Assembly (NCBI GenBank): GCA_963556255.1
Contig: OY744604.1
Span: 27,432,099-27,496,098 of the forward strand
Length of the DNA stretch: 64,000 nucleotides
Direction: 5' to 3'
From: Allolobophora icterica
Lineage: Eukaryota; Annelida; Clitellata; Crassiclitellata; Lumbricidae
The notes beneath the pieces are model-generated. The model saw nothing but the letters and a program-made list of their open reading frames with translations. It had not been told where the DNA came from and made no database searches. This document shows, piece by piece, positions 44,814-64,000 of this stretch (within the stretch, counting starts at the first letter, position 1; every line of letters begins with the position of its first letter). A program made the position numbers and the translations under genes.

Positions 44814-47563
44814 TCATCCATCTCTTCATCTCTATACAAGTCTCCTATCCCCACATCACATTCATTGTCTTCTTCAGTTTCATTTAATGTGCCATTCTCG
44901 CATGCAGCCATCTCTTGCTCATTCATCTCTGATGTTATACCATCTCGCGATAAGCTTCGTTGCTCATTACTTTCGTTTTCCTCATCACTTGAACTTTCAG
45001 TTTCACTCTTCTCATCAACATCTACCATTTCCTGTTTCCGACTCTGCGCTCTCGTCATTACATTTGCTTGTACACTCACATCTCCTTGTATCGTTTTGAC
45101 CTTCATCTGTGGTACGGCTTTTAATTCGGCAATTATCTCTGGATGCAACAAGAATCTTTCTGTACTGCCCATCTTTGCAATACTAGCACACATCAAGGTG
45201 ACATAAGGTGTAAGTGAACACTGGATTTTACGCGGAAATCCCTCTTCTTCCACGTCACTACCACACAGTCTAACATCCACTTTCACTAACTTCGCGGGAA
45301 TGGCATCTCCTGCCACACATTGCAAATTCACTTTTCCAATTTGTTCCACCTTCATGCCTTCCAGTAATTCTTCACTAATCACCGGAATCTCCGCACCCGA
45401 GTCGCTCAGTGCTTTGACTTTCACTGGCTCTTTACCGTTTACTGCACGAATTTCAACCTCGACATATTGCAAGAACGATTTCTTCAATATTCGACTGTCA
45501 TCTTTTCCTGCGACTTCTCTCTGAATTTCAGCATCCAATAGAATTTCTTTTTGAATACCACATTTCATTACTGACTTTACTTCAGTTTCTTGGTTTTCTT
45601 GACCCGTGGTTTGATTACCTGTATCACTAACCACTTGAATCAAATTCACCCTTGTGTGTTCTTGATTTCTGCTAGAACTAGCTGCTGCCACTGGAACTGG
45701 ACAAAATTTAACCAAATGTTTGTCTGAACCACAGTTGTGACAACGCTTCACCACCATACCTCGTTGTTCATTGCCTTCATATCTCTTATACTGCGTAAAC
45801 GATGTGTTGCCTTCCCTCTTGGCAAACGGCGCTGACGATTTGTTAAATCCCTGACGACCAAACGTCACTTCTCTGGTCTCATTGGGTACAGGGACACTAG
45901 CCTTGACTTCTTTACCTTTAAACTGATTCCCTGTTCCTGGATTACTTTTCCACTTTCCACTCTGGCTTTGGTTTACGGTACGTTGAGAAGGATAACTGTT
46001 TATATTTGGGATCGCAAACCCAATTCGATTGTTTACATGAATGTCTGCTAAGTCTGCCACTGCACTAGCTTGAAGACAGTCAGTTCCTTCCTTCGACAAT
46101 ACAAACTGTAGTGGACCTGGCGGTAAACATTCTTTTAGCTTATCCGCTACCAGCAAATCAAAGAGCGTATCATACTCTCTTTTCACGTTTCGACTTCTCA
46201 CGTAATAGTTTAGCAAGTTCTTCAGTCTTGCCGTAAACATCGTATAAGTCTCTTCTGTCGTCTTCTTAGCATCCACAAATCTGGCTCTGTATTCTCTCGA
46301 GGTCAATTTAAATTCTTTTAATAAGTGCTGCTTGACTCTATCATAATTGTCTAGATCATCGTATGACAATCTATTCAGAACGGTTCGAGCTTTCGGCGTC
46401 ATCAATGGTAGTAATAATTTCACCCAAAACGGCTTCTCCACAGCAAAGCTACGAAATGCGTTCTCGACTGTTTCAAAATATAATGGCACCTCCATCATAT
46501 CAGTTGGCATTTGAGGCAATACATGCTTCATTGCATCACCTATTTTCTTAATTTTTGACACCAAAGTTTCACTTTCTTGCTGCTTCCTTCTTTCTGCTTC
46601 CCGTTCTTCTCTCATTTGCGTTTCTTTCAATGTCAATTTTGATTTCTCCAGTTTCAGACGTTCCTGTCTTTCTGCCTCTGCCTTTTCCAAACTTTCTTTC
46701 TGAAATTTGAGTTCTTCTTGTCTTATTTGTTCTGCACGTTCCAACTCTAACGTTCGCGCTTTTTCTTTTTCTTCTTCACGCATTCTCTTTGCTTCAATCT
46801 GTTGCTGACGAACCTCTTCATCACTTTTTCTAGCTCTTTCAAATTCAATCATCTGCTCTAGTCTTCTTCTTTCAGCATCTTCCCTATCTCTTTTCAACTG
46901 TTCTAACTGAATCTCAAACTGATTCTTTTGCAATTCAAGTTCTGCCTTACGCACTTGTTCTGCTTTATCTTCTCTCTCTCTTTGCAGACGCAATTCCTCT
47001 TGCCTTGCAAGTTCCGCTTTCTCTTCTTTCTCTCTCTGCAAGCGCAATTCTTCTTGCCTTGCAAGTTCCGCTTTCTCTTCTTTCTCTCTCTGCAGACGTT
47101 CTGCTTTCTCTTCTTTCTCTCTCTGAAGACGTAATTCTTCCTGTCTTAGCTCTTTCTCTTCTTGTCTTCGTCTATCCTCTTTTTCTTTCTCTTCTTGTCT
47201 CCGTTTATCTTCTCTTTCTTTCTCTTCTTGTCTACGTTTCTCCTCTCTATCTTTCTCTTCTTGTCTACGTTTCTCCTCTCTATCTTTCTCTTCCTGCCTA
47301 GTCATCATCATCCACTGCATCAACATCTCCATAGACATAGGCGCAGGAGGTTTTCCAATAGCCTTTTCTACGGCACCGCCAACTGCACCTTCTTCTTCGA
47401 CTTCTTCTTTAACCCACACATCGGCGAGTTCCTGCATCATGTCACCACGTGACATACCTTCTAATTGTTCTTCTTTAAAATCGGCTTTCAACAAACGCTG
47501 TTTTAGCCTTTCCGTAGACATCTTCTTAATATCTGCTTGTCTTTCAGCACTTAGTTTCTCCAT
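44747..47563 (-). CDS. Retrotransposon Gag-protease
   Basis: A 938-codon ORF starting with ATG at 47563. Residues 1-90 carry a small helical domain. A long charged coiled coil with EEKRRQEEKDR-type repeats spans about 90-350. The Gag core follows (YFETVENAFRSFAVEKPFW). A CCHC zinc knuckle CHNCGSDKHLVKFC lies at about 605. An aspartic-protease motif ALSDSGAEIPVISEE at about 720 uses DSG. The acidic C-terminus runs to TGA at 44747-44749. No separate protease frame is needed. Integrase lies in the -1 frame with overlap, so programmed frameshifting is plausible, though I found no canonical X-XXY-YYZ heptamer in the 67-nt overlap. Confidence 0.93.
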   Translation of the reverse strand: MEKLSAERQADIKKMSTERLKQRLLKADFKEEQLEGMSRGDMMQELADVWVKEEVEEEGAVGGAVEKAIGKPPAPMSMEMLMQWMMMTRQEEKDREEKRRQEEKDREEKRRQEEKEREDKRRQEEKEKEDRRRQEEKELRQEELRLQREKEEKAERLQREKEEKAELARQEELRLQREKEEKAELARQEELRLQREREDKAEQVRKAELELQKNQFEIQLEQLKRDREDAERRRLEQMIEFERARKSDEEVRQQQIEAKRMREEEKEKARTLELERAEQIRQEELKFQKESLEKAEAERQERLKLEKSKLTLKETQMREEREAERRKQQESETLVSKIKKIGDAMKHVLPQMPTDMMEVPLYFETVENAFRSFAVEKPFWVKLLLPLMTPKARTVLNRLSYDDLDNYDRVKQHLLKEFKLTSREYRARFVDAKKTTEETYTMFTARLKNLLNYYVRSRNVKREYDTLFDLLVADKLKECLPPGPLQFVLSKEGTDCLQASAVADLADIHVNNRIGFAIPNINSYPSQRTVNQSQSGKWKSNPGTGNQFKGKEVKASVPVPNETREVTFGRQGFNKSSAPFAKREGNTSFTQYKRYEGNEQRGMVVKRCHNCGSDKHLVKFCPVPVAAASSSRNQEHTRVNLIQVVSDTGNQTTGQENQETEVKSVMKCGIQKEILLDAEIQREVAGKDDSRILKKSFLQYVEVEIRAVNGKEPVKVKALSDSGAEIPVISEELLEGMKVEQIGKVNLQCVAGDAIPAKLVKVDVRLCGSDVEEEGFPRKIQCSLTPYVTLMCASIAKMGSTERFLLHPEIIAELKAVPQMKVKTIQGDVSVQANVMTRAQSRKQEMVDVDEKSETESSSDEENESNEQRSLSRDGITSEMNEQEMAACENGTLNETEEDNECDVGIGDLYRDEEMDEEQKVQIADSKKFEEHRERMNR

Positions 47564-47739
47564 CTTACTTGTTTACTTCGGTGATTTCTCTTTTCAAAGA
47601 AGTCACGGTTTTTCTTGGTGTGTGAATCGATAAACAAACGGGATTTCTTTTATATTTGTTCGTGGAAAACAACGAAATTTTTATACCGTTTCTCGTGTTC
47701 CACCGTCGTAGATATCGTAGACACGTCACACAGCAACAA

Positions 47740-48005
47740 CGCGTAGATTCTTCTAACACCGTCGTAGATTCTTCTAACACCGTTGTAAATTCTTTTATCA
47801 CCGTCGTAGATTCTTCTATCCGTCGAAGGAGGTGATAACGTGAATTTTAATCCACTGTGAGTTTATATCCACCGTGAGTATTTATTCCACCGTGAGTATT
47901 TATCCACCGTGAGTATTTATCCACCGTGAGTATTTATCCACACCGACGCTGTTCCACCGTGAGTTTTTATCCACCGTGAGTATTTATCCACACCGACGCT
48001 GCCAC
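47740..48005. repeat. Minisatellite in the retrotransposon leader
   Basis: Between the Gag start and the 5' LTR are repeated units: GTCGTAGATTCTTCT-type copies (47750-47820), then CCACCGTGAGTATTTAT copies of 17-19 bp (47860-47990), with the block CACACCGACGCTG present twice. The repeats lie next to the primer-binding region. Confidence 0.85.
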
Positions 48006-48007
48006 CA
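47993..48007 (-). promoter_or_regulatory. Candidate primer-binding site
   Basis: On the minus strand, four bases inside the 5' LTR, the sequence starts TGGTGGCAGCGTC. TGG is the complement of the tRNA CCA end. I cannot identify the tRNA from memory with confidence. Confidence 0.5.
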
Positions 48008-48011
48008 ATAA

Positions 48012-48497
48012 TGTCAACCCAATCCTTCCGTTGACAATCCTTCTGATTAAATCCTTGTTCTCTTCGTACTTAACGCCTATTTAACGTTCACCTTTTGAAC
48101 ACTAATTCTACGTATAAGTATAACCTGAATTAATCAGCAACACAGTTTAATATCTTTTAGTTTAATAAGAAACAAACAGACAGAACTCAATTCGATTACA
48201 ACTCAACTAGTCAGCCACACTACTACAGCGAACACACTCGAATTCAAACTTCTCTAGTCAGCATAATTCTTCGCGCCTCTTGACACACCTGTCTTCTGTG
48301 CGCCTAAGCGAAATCTAATAATATACATATAGGCCTAGCGCGCCCCTGCCGAGATCGGCCGGCCACGCGTGTCACTAAGTACAACTAAACGTTATACATC
48401 TATCATATATACATATACACGAGAAACTAAAGTAAGCGCACTATATATATACGCTAATATCTCGCACTGCAAGACTGTACACAAAACTCAGTTCACA
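48012..48497 (-). repeat. 5' LTR (486 bp)
   Basis: Same length and, by reading in parallel, the same sequence as 41458-41943. It is followed by the AAGAT target copy and the continuing GAT array. Confidence 0.95.
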
Positions 48498-48511
48498 AAG
48501 ATGAAGATGAA

Positions 48512-48589
<78 letters not shown>

Positions 48590-48600
48590 AACGACAATCT
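48498..48600. repeat. (GAT)n microsatellite, right half
   Basis: Continuation of the array at 41310-41457 after the LTR element. On the minus strand it directly follows the 3' end of a CR1-like LINE fragment. Confidence 0.93.
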
Positions 48601-49480
48601 TAATATGACTCCGTGACGCGGCCATACCGCTACAAGGACGCCTCACAACTCCTAGCGGGCAGGAAAAGCCTTGACGAACAGGTGAATTTTAAGCCTAGAT
48701 TTAACAGAGTTCACTGAGTCGGCCAGTCTAATGGTGAGTGGAAGACTGTTCCAGTATCTGGGACCGGCGGCCAAGAAGGCGCGATCACCAAAACGCGTCC
48801 TCATCCTACTTACGCTGAGATCGATCTTTTAAAGTGATCTAAGTTGCAGTCCGGATGCAGAGGAATGAGTCTAGGTCCAGAAGCCAAGCAGGTACTCGGC
48901 GCTGCCCCGTGGAGTGACGTAAATATAAGCAGGCAGATCTTGAACTCAACAGGGAACGGGACGGGCAGCCCGTGCAGAACATCGCGCATGAGCGGCGTGA
49001 CGTGCTCGTATTTCCTCCTGTGACAGATGAGCCTGGCCACAGCATTGAGACCCGACTTGAGTCCGTCCAGGAGACACCCGGGTATGCCAGCCAGCAAGCT
49101 GTTGCAGCGGTTCACGAGAGATGACGAAGTCAGCTAAGGCTGCTCTGGCAGCCTCGAAAGGCAGGGACTTGATACAGCTCCTGATGAGACGGAGCTGGCA
49201 AAAGCAACAGCCGACCGTCCAAGCGACGTGGTGCCTCAGGTACAAGTAAGACTCCAGCACGACGCAGAAATCGCGCACGGAGTTTAAAGGCGCGATCGAA
49301 GCCCCACAGACGCTCAGCGAACCGGTGTCAATGTAGACTTTGAAGTGAATTCGCTCTGGGATTTTTAGCTGGTTGCACAGTTTTTTGCACACCACATGAA
49401 GTCCGTCTTCTCGGGATTAAGCCGCAGTCTGTTTGATCGCATCCATTCGCGATCCGCTCAATACCAAGCTCCATGCGCTG
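48601..49480 (-). mobile_element. CR1-like LINE 3' region, decayed
   Basis: Minus strand: HFYADYTQLYTSEHPST (RT catalytic block, YADD altered to YADY; 49510-49560), then CNSLLAGIPGCLLDGLKSGL, ARLICHRRKYEHVTPL and VEFKICLLIFTSLHGAAPS (49115-48900), the standard RT tail of CR1-type LINEs. Several frameshifts are present. Its 3' end runs into ATC repeats, which are the (GAT)n array on the + strand. Confidence 0.8.
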
Positions 49481-50640
49481 CCGCTGGTGTACAACCGTTG
49501 ATGGATGTTCGGACGTGTAAAGCTGCGTGTAATCGGCGTAGAAGTGGGATGACAGGCCAAGGGTGGAGGACAGATTGCAATGATGGTGGCGGAAGGGAGA
49601 ATCTGAGGAATTCAGGGGGGAGAGCATTCCAGAGGCGTTGTGCTGTGATGGATATAGCTCGGTTGGAGAACTTGAGATGAGTAGTGACTGGAGGTCGAGA
49701 AAGATTGAGATAGTAGGATGATCGGGTGGAGCGGGTTTCCTGGATTGTGAAGAGATCACGGAGGTATTCGGGCTGGGAATAGGCCTATTGTAGGGAGTTG
49801 TAGGTTAGTGATAGGACTTTGAAGTGAAATCGCTCTGGAATTTTTAGCCAATGGAGTGATTTGAGAATGGGAGTGATATGATGATGTTTGGGCGTTCTAG
49901 TCACAGCTCTGGCTAGTGAGTTTTGCATAAGTTGCAGACGCTTGATTTGGGTGGAATCAAGGTTGAGGAAGAGAGAAGATGGAAAATTCTACATGTACAT
50001 AAAAAATTGCTTTATAATCACTCTTAGAGTAGGCAAAAACAAATTTCAGACACATTTAATAACACATTTTCAGATTTTTAAAACCGTCTCAGCACTGTCT
50101 TAGGACGGGCAATCATCTAGTTAAGAAATAAGTAAGTAACTATTACTAAGTAATTTAAAATGCTTAACACTGAAAAAATAATTCAGTAAAATTTATCTTT
50201 GGAAAAATTTGAGCTCCTTGGTGCAATCCTAAAATTAAACCAATTTCAGTCATATTTCACACTTATGGTCTATGGACTAAAAGGAACTTGAAAAGTAAAG
50301 AGCCTCTCTTAATTGATTACTTTTATTTTCGCGTACAGAACTTGAATCACCCTAATTAACGGTATGGCTTCGGATTGGTTTAGTGTGGAAAGTCTCGTGT
50401 GACAGGACATGTTCATACCGATGATGTACCAGATCATGGAGCATACTGTTGCCGATGGGACACGCAGGCACATGCCAATGATTGGAGGTTTTATGACCTT
50501 GAATTTGACGATAATGTTTTCCGTGGAGACGGTAACGCTGTGGAGAGGACATATCACTGGTGATGACGATGATAAAAATATTCATAATGATGACGAATAG
50601 CTTCCTTTATGTTTGTGTTCCCATTTGAAATATTTGTTAA
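49481..50640. other. Sequence upstream of ABCA-B, partly LINE
   Basis: From 49481 to about 49990 the minus strand still looks LINE-derived. A GAAGTGAA-TCGCTCTGG-ATTTTTAGC block is present twice (49341 and 49818). From 50000 to 50640 I see no gene; the promoter and first exon of ABCA-B could be here but cannot be identified. Confidence 0.4.
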
Positions 50641-50664
50641 CCGAAGTACCTCACTTTTAATTAC

Positions 50665-50760
50665 CATTGTTGGGGGACGCGGTTGTGTAGTGGTATGTTC
50701 GGTGCCTTGTAACCGGAGGGTTGCAGGTTCGAATCCGCCTCGAGCCGCTGCGAAACGACC
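50665..50760 (+). mobile_element. tRNA-derived SINE head
   Basis: A-box-like TTGTGTAGTGG at 50683-50693 and a perfect B box GGTTCGAATCC at 50726-50736, in tRNA-like spacing. An anticodon-arm-like TCGGT...ACCGG lies between them. The acceptor stem does not pair, so this is not a working tRNA gene but probably the RNA polymerase III promoter of a SINE. It lies about 230 bp upstream of the TM1 exon of ABCA-B. Confidence 0.65.
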
Positions 50761-50992
50761 CAGCGCCATCGATGTTCTGTCGTATGGTCGTGTGCAAATC
50801 TGAACTTTGTAAGGATGGCAATATCAAAATACAGTTGTATGGCATTGTATTGCAAGTCAATGTAAATATCGTGATGATGCCTTACAGCGGTGTGGTTGAC
50901 GTGGGCATCTGAATCAGATGATGTGATGCAATGATTTATGTTTGCTTCGTCGAGTGGCAAGTGCTAAGTAATGATGGTGAATGGTGTTACAG

Positions 50993-63818
<12,826 letters not shown>

Positions 63819-64000
63819 GTCAGTATACTCGTATGTAAATTAGCGATTATTTAGAGAAAGATCACGTGATTTTAAATCTAGGTCGATTTGTCGATCCACT
63901 CAAGCATCAGAGAATGGCGTTCAATGTTGCGCTGATGTAGTGTGATTTTAGTCCTTTTGAATAGACATACTTCGCTCAATATGTAGACAGTGACGGAGCG
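63819..64000. other. Start of the next ABCA-B intron
   Basis: Intron sequence similar to 7227-7370 of ABCA-A (both read on into a CAAGCATCAGAGAA / CAGGCATCAAAGAA stretch). Confidence 0.6.

Larger units (their letters stand above)
41458..48497 (-). mobile_element. Gmr1-like Ty3/gypsy LTR retrotransposon, near complete
   Basis: A 7040-bp element transcribed on the minus strand. It is bounded by two 486-bp LTRs that I read as identical base for base. Direct 5-bp copies AAGAT lie at 41453-41457 and 48498-48502. Coding order from its 5' end is Gag with CCHC knuckle, protease, integrase, then reverse transcriptase and RNase H. The domains look Ty3/gypsy-like (H2C2 zinc-binding module, DD35E integrase, GPY/F-like module), but integrase precedes RT as in Ty1/copia; this order is known for the Gmr1 group. 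The polyprotein is divided among three frames. Identical LTRs imply recent insertion. Confidence 0.93.

Noticed and set aside
44695..47633. Several + strand ORFs of 60-130 codons
   Set aside because: Antisense shadows of the Gag-protease frame.
50683..50750. Functional tRNA gene
   Set aside because: Good B box but no pairing acceptor stem and a poor anticodon loop; better read as a SINE head.

Overview
The window is nuclear DNA of an intron-rich animal. Its core is a head-to-tail pair of ABCA-subfamily lipid-transporter genes on the + strand, closest in motif wording to vertebrate ABCA3. They sit in very repeat-rich, AT-leaning sequence. A Ty3/gypsy-type LTR element with integrase placed before reverse transcriptase (Gmr1-like order), many hAT-type miniature elements, CR1-like LINE debris, a Penelope-like reverse transcriptase and repeats carrying a TATATAGCGCC word suggest a marine invertebrate, perhaps a deuterostome. 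That assignment is inference.

Gene 1 (ABCA-A) runs from 2218 to 35098 in 16 exons. All exon phases chain correctly and sum to 4251 nt (1416 codons plus stop). It covers the end of transmembrane domain 1, NBD1, the linker, transmembrane domain 2, NBD2 and the C-terminus. Its first exons (TM1 and extracellular domain 1) lie upstream of the window. Gene 2 (ABCA-B) enters at 50993 with the TM1 exon and is followed to 63818, where the window ends before its NBD1. The three exons visible in both genes have identical lengths (238, 174 and 173 nt), and their introns still align, so this is a tandem gene duplication. Because the introns align, several insertions can be dated by comparing filled with empty sites.

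Between the genes (35099-50992) lie a Harbinger-like MITE, a foldback element with a hAT MITE inside it, a long GA array, an acidic-looking GAA/GAT microsatellite, the LTR retrotransposon (41458-48497) with two LTRs that read as identical and a 5-bp target duplication, a CR1-like LINE tail and a tRNA-derived SINE head.

The introns hold nested transposons. Intron 8 of ABCA-A has a LINE containing a hAT MITE containing a Harbinger-like MITE. Intron 15 has a LINE split by a Penelope-like ORF and bordered by a foldback element whose arms are 10-bp tandem repeats. ABCA-B shows small-scale exon innovation: a tandemly duplicated ectodomain exon whose first copy is broken, and a possible 51-nt phase-symmetric cassette exon copied from the end of the TM1 exon. 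The most noteworthy items are the LTR element with its two frame changes, the foldback elements, and the exon duplications in ABCA-B.
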